Shown in pieces: positions 10,596 through 23,701 of a stretch of DNA of 64,000 nt. Position numbers and translations under genes: made by a program. The DNA lies in assembly GCA_947184155.2 (NCBI GenBank), contig CAMXCT020000902.1:553501-617500 (forward strand), written 5' to 3'. The notes beneath the pieces are model-generated. The model was not told the origin of the DNA, searched no databases, and saw only the letters and a list, made by a program, of their open reading frames with translations. The DNA comes from Cladocopium goreaui. Lineage: Eukaryota > Sar > Dinophyceae > Suessiales > Symbiodiniaceae. The number at the start of each line of letters is the position of its first letter. The first letter of the stretch is position 1.

Positions 10596-10677
10596 TACCC
10601 ATAGGATGGATCCGGCTGGTGCTGGTATATTAATGCTAACATAAAGATTGGGGCTATATAAAGATGGGATCCATGGC
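10596..10677. mobile_element. MITE family 2, degenerate copy
   Basis: TACCCATAGGATGGATCC at the left with TGCTAACA in the middle and GGGATCCATGG at the right, matching the ends of the better copies at 20814, 44177 and 60447. Confidence 0.5.
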
Positions 10678-10704
10678 ACACCAAAAAAATGGCAGCACCG
10701 TTAG

Positions 10705-10886
10705 GATCCGTCATGGGATTGGGTTCACCATGGGCTTCACCATGTCCTACATTCTGCCGTGGCCATCGCGCTGGGGCCAGGAATCTTTTGGCTTTGCGAC
10801 AACAACGCGCCATCAGAGACACTCTTTACCTTCCAAAGTGCAGATTGGGCCGAAGGCTCAAAAGTGGTTGCTTGGTCTAGCTTGAC
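10705..10886 (+). CDS. Gene B exon 3, likely membrane segment
   Basis: After GTTAG, in phase 0 with exon 2. Contains a His-rich turn and the hydrophobic stretch VLHSAVAIALGPGIFWLC, a plausible single transmembrane helix, followed by an acidic soluble part. I end it at a GTGTCC donor whose two leftover bases fit exon 4. The intron that follows is about 3.8 kb and holds the giant TACA microsatellite. Confidence 0.62.
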
Positions 10887-10929
10887 GTGTCCAGGTGCTA
10901 ATAATTAGACTTAATTATATAGTTACCTA

Positions 10930-11875
10930 CAAACACATGTAAATAGACACACACACACATATATATACACATACTACATACATATCATATATATATAGTG
11001 ATATATCTATATATATATTACACACATATACATACATACATACATACATACATACATACATACATACATACATACATACATACATACATACATACATACA
11101 TACATACATACATACATACATACATACATACATACATACATACATACATACATACATACATACATACATACATACATACATACATACATACATACATACA
11201 TACATACATACATACATACATACATACATACATACATACATACATACATACATACATACATACATACATACATACATACATACATACATACATACATACA
11301 TACATACATACATACATACATACATACATACATACATACATACATACATACATACATACATACATACATACATACATACATACATACATACATACATACA
11401 TACATACATACATACATACACTACATACATACATACATACATACATACATACATACATACATACATACATACATACATACATACATACATACATACATAC
11501 ATACATACATACATACATACATACATACATACATACATACATACATACATACATACATACATACATACATACACACACACACATACATACATACATACAT
11601 ACATTACAGACAGACAGACAGACAGCCATGCATGCATGCATACATGCATACATGCATACATGATACATGATACATGCATATATGCATACATGCATCCATG
11701 CATCCATGCATCCATGCATCCATGCATCCATGCATCCATGCATCCATGCATCCATGCATCCATACATCCATACATCCATACATCCATACAGACAGACATA
11801 CATACATACATACATATGCATATATACATATACATACATACATATACATATACATACAAACATACATATACGTTT
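10930..11875. repeat. Composite (TACA)n microsatellite
   Basis: About 540 bp of nearly pure TACA repeats (11029-11571) with one interruption near 11420, followed by GACA, CATGCATA and CATCCATG variants. Very long 'proteins' readable across it (Met-Tyr-Val-Cys or His-Thr-Tyr-Ile repeats) are artefacts of the repeat. Confidence 0.97.
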
Positions 11876-11877
11876 TC

Positions 11878-12135
11878 CCAAACAGTGTGTCCACACTCAG
11901 GGGTTCTTACGGTAAGGGTTGAAGGCCGGGGTTTTCTGGGGCACATTTTTTCCTGTGAATTCTCGCATAAAAGTTCCCCTGTGAGATGTGCATTTCCACT
12001 GCGCAGGCTCGCACAAGCTAGGGAGCGCGGTCAGGGTTCATTTGCACTGCGGCATTTTCATTCTGTAAATTCTCGCATAAATGTGCCCTTCTGAGACGTC
12101 CATGTGCATTTTGACTGTGCAGGCTCTCACAGGCT
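11878..12135. repeat. Dispersed repeat with internal ~110-bp duplication
   Basis: Starts CCAAACAGTGTGTCCACACT, then AGGGGTTCTTACGGTA; the same block recurs at 59989. Downstream, AATTCTCGCATAAA and GTGCATTT ... GCAGGCTC occur twice about 110 bp apart. Confidence 0.6.
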
Positions 12136-12199
12136 GGGCGGTGCTTCTGCTCTGTGGCTGTCCATGTGCATTTCGGGTGCTTGAGTATATAGCTGCTTG

Positions 12200-12620
12200 T
12201 ATGAAAGCTCTTCTGGGATGCTCTTGTGAGGTTCTTGCATCTCAATCTTGTTCGATCCCCTCCAGCACCAGCAGGTCCTGTTATGATGACCTTGTGACAT
12301 CCGGGTCCTGGCATGAAGATCTTGGTCAAGGTCTTTTACAATTCCCTGAGCGACGCGAGGATCTTGTAGAGATCATGGTGAAATCCTGTCAGGGGTCCTT
12401 GCATGATCCTGTACAGGTCCTTTTGGGAAGAGCTTGTGGGGATCCTTGCGCAACGCTGTCAGAGGCCTTTGCATGATTTTGTGCAGGTCAGAGGTCCGTA
12501 GTGAAATCCCTTACGTGTCCTTGCATGGTCTCGTACAGGTTCTTGTGACAAGCTCTTGTGGGGATTGTGTTGGAATCCTCCTCAAGAGGTCCTTGCATTA
12601 AGCTCTTGAAGATGCTCTGC
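12200..12620. repeat. Degenerate ~30-60 bp repeats
   Basis: Variants of GTCCTTGCATGATCCTGT and CAGGTTCTTGTGA recur. One frame is open for 131 codons but its sequence just follows the repeat. Confidence 0.5.
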
Positions 12621-14300
12621 GTTGGTGCTTGTCTGACCGTTCTTCTGGGATGCTCATAGGAAGTTCTTGTTTGAATCCTTTAAGATCTTCTATATATAGT
12701 CTATATTGCTTTATATGGAAGTCTTCGACGACCTTTTGAATTCTGTTAGATGTCCTGGTATGAGGTTCTGCCATGAGGTTTTGATGACTAGACATAGCGT
12801 TGTTTCTTGTGCCAAAACAAGTTGCTGCTGCTGCAGTTCCGATACAGTCTAACGTGTTACTGCTCCATAGCTACTGTTGCTGTGCCAAATCTTCGGGGGC
12901 CCGCATGGAGGAATGAGCAAGACATGACCTTTAATCTTTGATGACCTTTTTGGAACATAGAAAACTCAAGTATCTTCAGCATCTACATCCATCCAATTCC
13001 ACCCATCGCATTGAGGCTCAGAAGAAATACTATCACAACTTTGGCGTTCCAGCCAACTGCTTTGGTTGTATTGTCCCTCGGATTTGATGCGGGCGATTTT
13101 CCTGAGAGTGGGCCCCGCCTTCTTGTGGAATGGGTTTGCCTGTGCATTTCCGGAACACACTGTTGATAGGAACTATATAATCTGGATGTTGGGCCTTCAT
13201 GCTTGCGATTGGTTCCATCAAATGGTTCAAGGTAGTGCTGGTGGAAAAATCTAACCTCTCTGTTTTACAGACGGTCGTCGAGAGATTCCCTTGACCTTCA
13301 ACATGTTGATATCAACAGACCTTGTCGATTACAAGTGCTGCCATGTGATACCAAGCTGCAACATATGTTTCCCGATTGTGGCAGGTTTACTCGATGTTTC
13401 GTTTTTCTGCGGTTGTAGGACATAGTGAAATTGCATCAAGTCATGCACTGTAAATTTAAGCTATCTTACGTTTTTTTTTTCCGACCTGACGCCATATGTT
13501 AATTGATATTGTGGTATAGTATAGTGATATTTTTTAAAGGGTTTTTCAGTTGATTTACTTATCTCAGGTTTGTAGTTTCGGTATAATTAATTCGTCATGT
13601 TATTGCCCGTTTCCTGCGGTCACTCCCAGTTCCTGCCACCCAGACGATGTTCGGAGCCGCACTCACGGATTCCACACTTCGTTTGGATTCTCGGAGACAG
13701 CTTCAGTCCATGGCCCTTTTCAGACGTCATTGGCATCAATCATATGAGAGTTCCTGCAAGAGGAAACCCCCAAATCATGAAAAACTTGTTTTTTTCTCCA
13801 TGGGTAATGCAGTAATCAATATGGTGACACGCTAGTTTTCAGAACCCCCATGTCAGCCATGTTATCAAGCATAGTTTTTCGGCACATCCTGCATGATATT
13901 TGGGGCCTCTCTTGGGCAGTTGGGTAAGCACTTTGGCCATCCCCTACCGCTTTGCCAACCTAGGTTGAGGCCTTGAGGCCATCAGTGATACTTTGAAACT
14001 ATGAGTGCTTTCAAGTATTGTTTCATATATATATGTGATATATATATAGACTAGAGAGTATATATATATATACAATAATAATTATTCTTATTGTTATAAT
14101 TATAATAATATATATATATTTCCTATTGTATCAAATTTCCAAGTGTTTCTTTTATTGCCGCAGTTTGTTCAATCCACGTGTCTCACATGTGACTTGCTAT
14201 TTCAATGTCCCATCCATGGTATTGTGCAGATGTTTCCTTAAATCAACCCAATGACAACTGGCCATTTCAGGTGCCTAAATTGGAGGTACCTAAATATTAT
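12620..14300. other. Intron sequence, one possible exon
   Basis: Mostly non-coding within the long gene B intron. A GC-richer open patch after CTCCCAG (13630-13760) could be an exon, but it is not needed for the gene B frame. Confidence 0.4.
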
Positions 14301-14331
14301 ATATATATGTATATATATATACTTGTCTATG

Positions 14332-14672
14332 TGTGTGTGTGTGTGTGTGTGCAATTGTATACAAACACACGCACACACACATATATACATAACATATAAT
14401 GTAAATGTAAATGTAAATGTAAATGCAAATGTAAATGTAAATGTAAATGCAAATGTAAATGTAAATGTAAATGCAAATGTAAATGTAAATGTAAATGTAA
14501 TGCAAATGTAATGTAAATGTAAATGTAAATGCAAATGTAAATGTAAATGTAATGTAATGTAATGTAATGTAATGTAAAGTAAATGTAGTGTAAATGTAAT
14601 GTAATGTAAATGTAATGTAATGTAAATGTAATGTAATGTAGTGTAGTGTAATGTAATGTAATGTAATGTGTG
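14332..14672. repeat. (GT)n and (AAATGT)n microsatellite
   Basis: GT dinucleotides, then ATGTAAATGTAA / ATGCAAATGTAA units, decaying to ATGTA pentamers just before gene B exon 4. Confidence 0.95.
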
Positions 14673-14700
14673 TGGCCTATATTTTAGCGCTAGATTTCAG

Positions 14701-14851
14701 GGGATGTGCCCCCAAGTTCTATCGGGTCCCTTTCGAAGCCCCGAAGGAATTGTCGCCCAACGACAAGTGGATCAACCTCTATGGCGCGGGGCCAGGGTGG
14801 ATCTACGTGGGCCAACCGGAGGATGGGGGGCACCCGGCAGATTATGAGGAT
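14701..14851 (+). CDS. Gene B exon 4
   Basis: Between GATTTCAG and a strong GTGAGA donor. Encodes NLYGAGPGWIYVGQPEDGGH within an open 50-codon frame. Clear coding character and strict phase agreement with exons 3 and 5. It starts only about 30 bp after the hexamer microsatellite. Confidence 0.7.
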
Positions 14852-14889
14852 GTGAGAGTCACAATACATGCAATGCATACATCCATCCA

Positions 14890-15225
14890 TGCATATCTAC
14901 ATACATACGTACGTCCGTACAAATACAATACAATACAATACCATACCATACCATACCATACCATACATGCAGAATTACGTTACATGACATTACACTACGT
15001 TACGTTACGTTTCATTGCATTACATCACATCACATTACATTGCATTGCATTGTATTGCATTGATGCATACATACATACATACATACATGCATGCATGCAT
15101 GCATGCATACATATATACATGCATACATACATACATACATATATATATTCATATATATATATATATATATATCTATATCTATATCTATGTATACAATTAT
15201 ATATATCTACATGTGTGTGTGTGTG
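14890..15225. repeat. Composite ATAC/ATAT/GT microsatellite
   Basis: Mixed ATACA, CATTA, TACGT, ATAT and GT tracts in the last gene B intron. Confidence 0.9.
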
Positions 15226-15445
15226 TGCTTATCTTTGTGTTTAAATCTGATGGGATGTGGGTACGATTCCAGAACAGTAGTGATCGAAATGACTTGGTTT
15301 GCTGTGTTCCCTACTTGGAGGATCACCCAACTGGGTAGAAACCATTTTTAGCCACTGAAAAAACAGGATAACCCTAATCGGGCACTGTTTAAATCTTATG
15401 AACCGTGGTTATGCACCACTTCCTTGATCTAAGTGGCCAAAGCAG

Positions 15446-15580
15446 GATACCTTTGAATGCAAAAATGCGGCTGTGGATGTGTACGGCGAAAGCTTCAAAC
15501 CCGTGACGGACCTCAACGAGATGCTACGTGTGAGCCACAACGACGAGACGCTGCCATTGTCGGAGCCCAACTACCAGTGA
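15446..15580 (+). CDS. Gene B exon 5, C-terminus
   Basis: After AAAGCAG in phase 0. Encodes VYGESFKPVTDLNEMLRVSH and ends at TGA (15578-15580). A good GTAAGA donor follows the stop by 4 bp, possibly a 3'-UTR intron. Completes a 251-residue reading frame. Confidence 0.66.
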   Translation, partial: DTFECKNAAVDVYGESFKPVTDLNEMLRVSHNDETLPLSEPNYQ

Positions 15581-15805
15581 CTTGGTAAGATTCATCTCCC
15601 TGTTTTTTGGCTTCAAACAGTTGTATTATGGGGTATTAATGGAACATTAATGGGGTATTAATGGGATATAAAATCAACAATCTGATGTTTGGGTCTGTGT
15701 GAAAATTAACCATAATTATTAGCCTGTTGGTAGGGAAAATGATGATTAATCAATGTATTCGAGGTACCCTATTTTCAGACAAACCCACATATTAATGGGC
15801 AACAG

Positions 15806-15927
15806 GCTTCCATGGTTCCGTCTCGGATCTGTCTTATGATACGGTAGTTCCGCCGTGGCGCAGCCGAAGGTATCGAGTGCGTAAAGTGGCATATATGGAC
15901 AGCTATGGCAAGTTGGTGAAAACTGAG
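15806..15927 (+). CDS. Candidate exon (gene C?)
   Basis: After CAACAG, open frame with the basic segment RSRRYRVRKVAYMDSYGKLV, ending at a GTGCCT donor or a TGA 12 nt later. Lies only 225 bp after the gene B stop, so it probably belongs to the next gene. Confidence 0.42.
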
Positions 15928-16478
15928 GTGCCTTGGTGATTCCAAACATTTCCAAGCTATTCCTATGTTGTTCCTATGTTGTTCCTTTATGATATGTTTG
16001 TGCATGTAGAATGGGGCCATTTTTGCATATTTTTGCCTCTACATGGTCATCCCCATGTGGCCATGGGCCCATCCCTGAACCTTTGGGACCCCGAGTTAGA
16101 CGTTGCTTTAAAATTCCCATTGGCTATATATAGTAATATAGTATACTTAATAGATTATATACATTTATATACGCTGTAATACATCGTTTTATTGCCATGA
16201 ACCCATTTTTTTCCATATACATTTTGTAGTACATTGAGACTATACGGGATATAAACTTTGCCATAGGCTATAACCACATATATTATATAACCATATATAT
16301 ATATAACCCATATAACGTATTTAACTTGTGCCATAATATATCCAAAGTGTCTGGGAAATGTTTGTTGCCCCGGAACCAATAGCTACACGACGCTTGCTCG
16401 ACCCATTGAGGCCTGGGATGAATTTGTGAAGCGAGTGGCTGGGCATATCCCTGAAATTTGACCCTTACATCTGTTAGG

Positions 16479-16582
16479 TACCCTCTGGTAATTTAACATA
16501 GCTATTGAAAATGGCAATTTATAGCGAGTTTTCCCATTGAAAATTGTGATTTTCCATAGTTATGTTAGTTTACCAGAGGGTA
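16479..16582. mobile_element. Palindromic MITE family 1, copy 6 (intact)
   Basis: 104 bp, TACCCTCTGGTAATTTAACA ... GTTAGTTTACCAGAGGGTA. Confidence 0.93.
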
Positions 16583-17118
16583 CCTCCAATTTAGGTAAAA
16601 TAGAACACTCTATTGAGAGAGAAGAAGGACATCGTTCTGGCGGTCCGCAGCCGGTCACGGCTTGAGCGCCCGTAAATAGATGACTCTCCGGAATGATCAA
16701 GGTAGTGGATCTAGAGGGTCATGTCCATTTCAAATCGACCAAAGGGACCAGTGGTTTGGGCGGGAACTCTGCACTGTTGCCAGCGCCTGATGTTTCCCCC
16801 TGATGGGAAACAAGAAAAAGTGTCACACATTATAGCAACACCAAACTAGATGCCGAAAAGTGGGAAACCTGCTATTTTTTGGTGGTAAATATATGTAAAG
16901 ATCATCAAACTACCATCCTGGGAACACGTTCGGCTTTTTTTTGGGGGGGTTGCGATAATTCAGTCGTGTCTCCCCCATTGTGAGTTTCTGAGGCAAAGGT
17001 GCCATTTGCACCCGGAACAGAGCCGAATCTGGGGCAAAAAACAGCAGTTTCATGGAGGGACCACAAGATGTGTAGATACCAGTAGCAGCAATGTCCTTTC
17101 AGAAACATAGCATTGCAC

Positions 17119-17264
17119 TGGCCCTCTGAAAATTCAATATCGCTATGGAAAATTCGCATTTTTAAATATCGGTAGATATGTGTACATAACATATATAATA
17201 TTCAGTAATCCATACATAGGCAATGGCAGCAATTGTCCATAGCCATGTGATCTACCAGATGGTA
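17119..17264. mobile_element. MITE family 1, decayed copy
   Basis: GGCCCTCTG and CTATGGAAAATTCGCATTTTT at the left, CCATAGCCATGTGATCTACC and AGATGGTAA at the right; the middle is replaced by AT-rich sequence. Confidence 0.5.
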
Positions 17265-17489
17265 ATTTCCTAAGCGGTATCCGACGGGTTAGATGTACAG
17301 TCTCTTCCGTAGATGGCTAGCACTGCTAGCAAATGCATTATATGTGCTACAGATAAAGTTCACTTGCATGGTATATCAATGGTATATTGTATGATATAGG
17401 TTCATTTGTGTATCAACATGATCAAGAAATTGAATATGCACACAGTATAGCAACCCCTCAAAAAAAAAGGTAGAACATGATAGAACCAC

Positions 17490-17660
17490 ACTATCCCCGC
17501 GAAGACTTCGTTGCCCAGGAACTGCTGTGGCTATTGCTTTTGCTGCCGTTCAAAGGAGTTCCTTGGCGTCATTTTGTCGTTGACTTTCGCCTTGGGACCT
17601 GTGGATCTGAGAGGCACTTGGTCCAGAAACTTGGTGCCTGCGGATTTGTTGAATTTCTGT
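17490..17660. other. Open patch, strand uncertain
   Basis: GC-richer island open in two + frames (one Leu-rich after TTGCCCAG) and one - frame. No splice phase chain found with neighbours, so not called as an exon. Confidence 0.3.
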
Positions 17661-17819
17661 GATTTTTTTCTGGCGCTTCCCAGCTATGCCCTTCTATTTT
17701 TTGCCTTTTTGTGGATACGTGCGATTTATGTTCATGTGACCACAAGAAGTTAAATACTTGAAGAAGGGGAGCTCAGAAGCAACTGAACCAACTTCGGCGT
17801 AAATGGCCCTTAAGTCCAG

Positions 17820-17926
17820 CTACCAGCAAAGAGCGAAGACTGGTGATTGGACCTGCCCACTGGCACCCGGGCTGAGGGACCTGGCCTTGGGGCGCTATCC
17901 TCACACCAACACCAAGTTGATCCTTG
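17820..17926 (+). CDS. Gene C exon (unknown)
   Basis: After TAAGTCCAG; contains TGDWTCP and LALGRYPHTNTKLIL. Ends at a GTTTAT donor with one leftover base that matches the two-base start of the last exon. No clear zinc finger: the two-cysteine knuckle is not completed. Confidence 0.45.
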
Positions 17927-18230
17927 GTTTATGTTCGGACCCTAAGTGCTGAAGGATGCTGGAGCCCTCTGGAGTCATGGATGACCCACATTGGAAACCC
18001 GGGAGTCACGGATTGGACCTGGCAGGGGTATGTTATCCCTCTGATGATGCGAGAAGTAAGTGGCGTTTTGACCATCCGAGATATTCCGAGATGTAGTTGG
18101 AGCGGAAACGTTTTCCCGAGTTTGGGGCAGGATTTCTGAGACAATCTGACCACTGAGTTTCTTCAGAGGCACAGAAACACACGTCAAATTGCATTGTTTT
18201 GATTTAAGTTTTGCATGATTTTTCTTCAAG

Positions 18231-18376
18231 CTTTTGGTGAACCTCATGGGATCCCAAGCACTGATCCAGATGGCGAAATCGATCGCGAACGGGCACCGCG
18301 GTTCCTGAGGATTGTGAAGTATGCACCGAGCACCAAGTCGACCGCGCCAGCTCAGACCATTGGAGCCCAGCAGTAG
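18231..18376 (+). CDS. Gene C C-terminal exon
   Basis: After a pyrimidine tract and CTTCAAG. Encodes DGEIDRERAPRFLRIVKYAP and ends at TAG (18374-18376). Strong coding look. A MITE lies 54 bp after the stop. Confidence 0.58.
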
Positions 18377-18430
18377 TCACATGACGCCACGTTGACGTTG
18401 CACTTGGGGATTTTTATGGAGTATACTGAT

Positions 18431-18536
18431 TACCCTCTGGTAAACGTACAAAAAACTATGGAAAATCACCATTCTAAATGGGAAAACTCACTATAAATGG
18501 CTATTTTCAATATCTATGTTAAATTACCAGAGGGTA
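18431..18536. mobile_element. Palindromic MITE family 1, copy 7
   Basis: TACCCTCTGGTAAACGTAC ... TTAAATTACCAGAGGGTA, 106 bp, in the presumed 3' UTR of gene C. Confidence 0.92.
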
Positions 18537-20524
18537 TACGACGTATGACCGGTATGTACAACATGAATGTTGCGCTTGGCGGAAGGATTGCGTTTTCATT
18601 CATCAAATTTTGATGCAGCCTGCGCCATGTGTCTATTTGCATGGCAAGCGAATGATGTGTGACTCCCAAGTGCACGCATGCCAGCACCATGAATTTCCCT
18701 GTGACATTTCCTCAGCTGAAGCTGGAAATGAAGGGGGTGTCATACGCAGGACCCTGGTGTAGAGTTTTCTAGGGAACGTTTCCTGACAGTAGGGGCCTCG
18801 GAGGAATCGAAGAATCATCACTCATCTTGCTTTGTTGGAGCTTTCATGGGCCATCTACTGTTGGAGAAAGACACCAGCCACATCACTGAATGGGTGTGTG
18901 GTCTGCCTAATGACTGCAATTGCCTCATTTTGCTACTTGCTATTTTAGAGTTTGCATCCCATTTGTTTTTCATTTTTTTGCATCACATTTCAGATGCACT
19001 AAAAAAACACTGGTCAATCGCTGGCATTGGGCAATTGAAAAACAGGAACTTTGAATATAAGAGTCATATTCATATTCATACTGACTTATGTGTTTGGGAT
19101 GTGATCGCGAATCATTTCCTGCGTGTTTGTGGATGGAGCCTAGCCACTCTCGCGAGGGAACTGAGGAATTTCGAGAGCTGCCGCCAATGGGCAAAAGCTG
19201 AGTCCGAAGATGCAGGGCCTGCAGACGCTGTCTCGTTTTGCTGTAGCTGCCACAAAAAAAAATATGCCCAGCGAATCTGGCAAATTTTAACCTAACATGA
19301 AAGTCTGCCGTTGATACAGGCCACAATTGCTTGGGGTTACGGTTAGGGTTGATGATCAATATTGACTGCGTTACGTCCAAGCTCGATGGTTTTAGCCGTG
19401 GATTTCCTGTGCAGGATGATGGCGTACCACTGAGGGGAAGGGGCCGCGGTTTGCAGGTTCAACTGGAACCCTGGCGATGCAGAAATCAGAGCCTAATATC
19501 GCAAACCCCAAAGGCAGGGTCTAGTCTAGTGGAGGGGTTTCTTTGCACGCCTGAAAAAAATGTCTACTCTTGGTGCAGCTTCCTGGGGATGTATCTCACA
19601 TACATTGGCATCTCTAAGAGACCTTGTCGCCATCCAGAATCCTATGAAACTACCATATATAAATTTAATATATGTTCAATCATGTTCAATCGCTACTTTA
19701 TATATCTTTATTATAATGGTCCCAGGGCGAAAAAAAACAGAAAATCGCAGGTAGCACAGGCTGATCATGTCATACTGCAGCCCTGACGCTGAGGCCGAGA
19801 TTTGTCCCCATTACCTTACAGGCAAAATGTGCCAAAAGCTGTCCGCTGGAAGCTCAAGTGTTGCATGGTGTAGATGATTCCCTGTTCATGGCTACACAAT
19901 GCTACACATGTCATGGGATTAATTATAGTGGATTATATACGATTGTATGAGCATGGCTGAAATACATTCGAAAATTGACCCACACAATTTTGATGATATT
20001 AATAATATTAGTTATTGACCAAGAAATGGAGCTATCAGAGATCATGGGTCAAAATTTGGAATGCATCATCCATCCGTTGTGAGGCGTCAACAAAAGCTAG
20101 CTCTACTCACATCATTGATACATTCCCAGTTGGCCCAGTTTCGGCCACCAATAACCCCAGCATACTGCCAATAGCTTGATATCCTTGGAGGATACTGGGG
20201 TGTAATCTATGGGAACTGCCAGGAGCAGTTTGGTCTTGATTGTTCTGGGCTGTAGAATTGGCTTGGGCTTGGGACGTTGTCCCAGACAAAAAGTGGTTCA
20301 ACACTCACTCATACTCAAAGTGTGATCAGATCGTGCACATTCCTTTCCCCCCACAGGACACGTTTGCCACCAGTCTCTCACCCATCAATTCTTGTAGCTG
20401 GCACTCAGGGTTTTAACCCACAATGCGGAGTCTGCTAACCAAATATGTACATGGCAACTTATGGCAATACGTGGCAATTATACATCATGTTTCCTCCTAC
20501 CTTGCATCCAGATACATGGAAATA

Positions 20525-20620
20525 TACCCTCTGGATCCGTCTGGTAATTTCACAAAGCTATGGATACTATGGAAAAACACGTTTTTTTTAGAGGTTAATC
20601 ATGGTAAACATATGTAAAAA
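20525..20620. mobile_element. MITE family 1, decayed fragment
   Basis: TACCCTCTGGATCCGTCTGG then TAATTTCACAAAGCTATGGA; the right arm is not recognisable. Confidence 0.4.
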
Positions 20621-20813
20621 TCATCCACTCAAACGGGCCATGGCTTCCATAGCAACTGCCGTGGAGCTTCCGTAGACACCCAAGGCCGGGCGTTTCAAGG
20701 TGAAGTGGCACAAACACTCCTCGCCTGGCCCGCAGTTCGTCGCGGGTTTGACCATGGGAATGAATGGGTTTGATAGTGACTAATGAATACTAATGGTGAT
20801 TAGGTGTGATTAG

Positions 20814-20916
20814 TACCCATAGGATCCATGGTGCTGGTATATATGCTAACAGAAAGGGGGTATATTGATGGGATCCATGTTACCATATATAGCAGCACGA
20901 TGGATCCTATGGGGTA
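20814..20916. mobile_element. Palindromic MITE family 2, copy 2
   Basis: TACCCATAGGATCCATGG at the left, ATGGATCCTATGGGGTA at the right, with TGGTATATATGCTAAC against its complement inside. TA at both ends. Confidence 0.8.
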
Positions 20917-23701
20917 TGGGTTAATGGCGATTCATGGTGATTCATGGTGATTCACAGTGATGACTGTAATTGATAGTGATGAATGGCAACGTCATGGAAT
21001 ATTTGTGGAGATGTAATGGGGGCAGAATAAGCTATATAATGACATAATTTATGTATAATGGAATAGTGGTTAACAATAAATTGATGAATGGGTACGTAGT
21101 GGGCTTTCCATTTTGGATATAGAATGATATACATATACATATACATACATACAAAAAATATTTATATATATATATATATATTGGGGACCGAATAGGATAT
21201 TAATGGCATATCCATCGAATATTGGTCAGTACCCTCCGGCGATGACCACATTTTTTCCAGCCATTCCCACCATTTGACATCGCTGCACTTTGCAATGTCC
21301 AAACCTTTTTGTGGTGGGTCTTCCGCCCAGCTGTGTACTCTGTTTTAATTTAAGCCAACATTTCCAACATAGCCATGGCATGCCATGACATTCCGAACCA
21401 TAATTCGCAGTTCGTCAGATTAAATTGGAAATCCCCATTTTTTCATATTTCAAGACTCTTCCATGTATTTGGAAATAATATCGCCATCATATTTTCATAC
21501 ATTTATTATCATAGATGTCCATTTGTTTACTCGAGTTCTTTCACCTGTGCATGACTGCTGTCACTGTCTTCCGTGCATCTCCCACGGGGTGCACTGTCAC
21601 GGGGTGCACTGTCAAGGTTTCGACCCCTGTGGTCAGATGGGTTGTTGACACTTTGGGCCGCTTCGGAGTTTGCGACTCAGAAGATCCTGGGGTGATTTTT
21701 TTAAAGGTTGAGCAGCTGGCCTGAGACGGAAAGAATTGGATGTGAGTCTTGGTACTTCAGCTTTGTATCAAGATGTGTCAAGATGAAAGTGGCTAAGGAT
21801 TTGCTGCACATTTTTAGAGTCTTAGTGATTGATTTCAAGATTTTCAAGCAACAAGATGCAGAAAGTCTAGGCACCTTTGTTACAATCCTGTTGGCTGTCC
21901 AGATGCCATCAGATGCCTTTTTTTTGCCATGCCTGGACCTGCAGACTCGGCTCAAGTCTCCATTTTCGGACGCCAACCAAAACCAAATCCATGCAGGGAG
22001 TGTTCCTCTGGGAATTTTCCCTTAAACTTTCAATGAGGTGACAACACACCCAATGAGCAAAAAGAAAGTACAGTCCCCGTGGTGTCGCAATATGAGGCTC
22101 ATTCCACGAGGAAACTTCATTGGTTTGAAACGAGGCATGCAAGATTGGAGTCACACGGGGCTGTTGAGATGTGGCGTAGGAGTTGGGGCTGTTGGGGAGA
22201 AAAAGTAAACTTTAGAGATATGTATTGCTTTCAGAAGGGGGACCCCCAAAATCGGAATCTGACTGGGGGAAATGTCGATGATAAACGAGATTTCGGGGTT
22301 TCAACATGTTCCATTTTTTGAGAGAAGCCTTGAAGGCGTGTGTAGATGTATGCCTCATATCTCATATCTTAATTCAATGGATTGGTTTAAGGGAAATTTT
22401 ACAGGAAAGCCCCATAATTATTTTTTTGTGGAAAACCATGGTTTCCGGTGTAGATTTTCCCTTCTACATCCTTCCACCAATCCAGTGATTAATCTACCAA
22501 CAGAAAATACAAGCTTTGGAATGGGTTTTGGCCACCAAGGCTCCAATGCCGTGAAGGAAAGAATCGCGTGGTCGCATTATGTGCGCCCCTTTGGGTGTGC
22601 AGCTGCCAGGGGTGTGCCGCTTCGATCCAGGACTGAATATCTCCCAGGGTCCCAGAAATTCCAAAGCTAATATATCTATAACATACATGGGAATAACATA
22701 TTTTCATGATCACAATAGTAATACCCATAGCAGCCTATAATCTAAAGCATTCTTTGAACAAAAATAAAGCCTACAATCCAAGAATGGCCTCATAAATCGG
22801 TCCAGAAACTTGCCAAATGGCTTACTTATGGGACCTAGCGCATCTTTGACAGCCAAGGTATCTACGGCAAAGCCTTCAACACATCTGGTTGAGGTGGTGC
22901 CAAGTTTGATTTCTTGGATTACTTTTTGATTAACCACATTTAAAGTGAGAGTGAGCAGAATTGTAGTCATCCCAAATTCCACAAGTTCCTCTTGGGCTCA
23001 CGAGCCAGAAAGTGTCATTCGTGTCCAAAAGAAGGGACTAGCTGCCTAGCTGACCCGATTCAAGCAAGAAAGATGTGGCTTGTTTGAGGTACAGCGTATC
23101 TTTCTGGGGTTGTCAGAACTGGGATATCTCGACATATCTTGACATCCGAAAAACACACCCAAAACCAATGCCATCCGGCCGTGCAGGTCACCGATGAGCA
23201 ACACAGTGGCTTCTTTGCCAAGCATCCACGGGTGCAGAGGGTGTAACAGACGACCTGGTTTCGGGGAGCCAACTCGGTGTCATGAAAAACATATCTGTGA
23301 CATGGCAGTGGTGTTAAATATTTTTAGTGCTGAGAATTAATTAATTGGATATGATATGGTGTTCTAAATCCGTTTTTTTGTTGATTCGATGATTCGATAT
23401 ATTGGGGAGTATCATGATCCAGCTGGGGATTTCCTATTGATCAACCACTGGAATCAGGAAGGGTTCTTGAACACTGCCCATTTGGATATAGTGGGAACAT
23501 CATGCCACAAAATGGAAACAATTAAACATGGCTGGGAAATATGCCGAACTATATGATCATGAATGGAGTTTCAGTGGGACAATAATCTACAAATGGTGGC
23601 TTGCCCATTTGCAATCTTTGATTGGCGGGGTAGATGAGAAGATGCCATTTGAGGGTGTTGACCTGATCGATCTTACCTTTTTTAGCTTAGAATATAATCA
23701 T

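Noticed and set aside
10927-11946. A 339-codon frame on the - strand and several similar ones
   Set aside because: They simply translate the TACA/TGTA microsatellite into repeated Met-Tyr-Val-Cys; no real gene.
17800-17880. RanBP2-type zinc finger start (GDWTCP)
   Set aside because: The second cysteine pair and the conserved Asn/Arg positions are missing.
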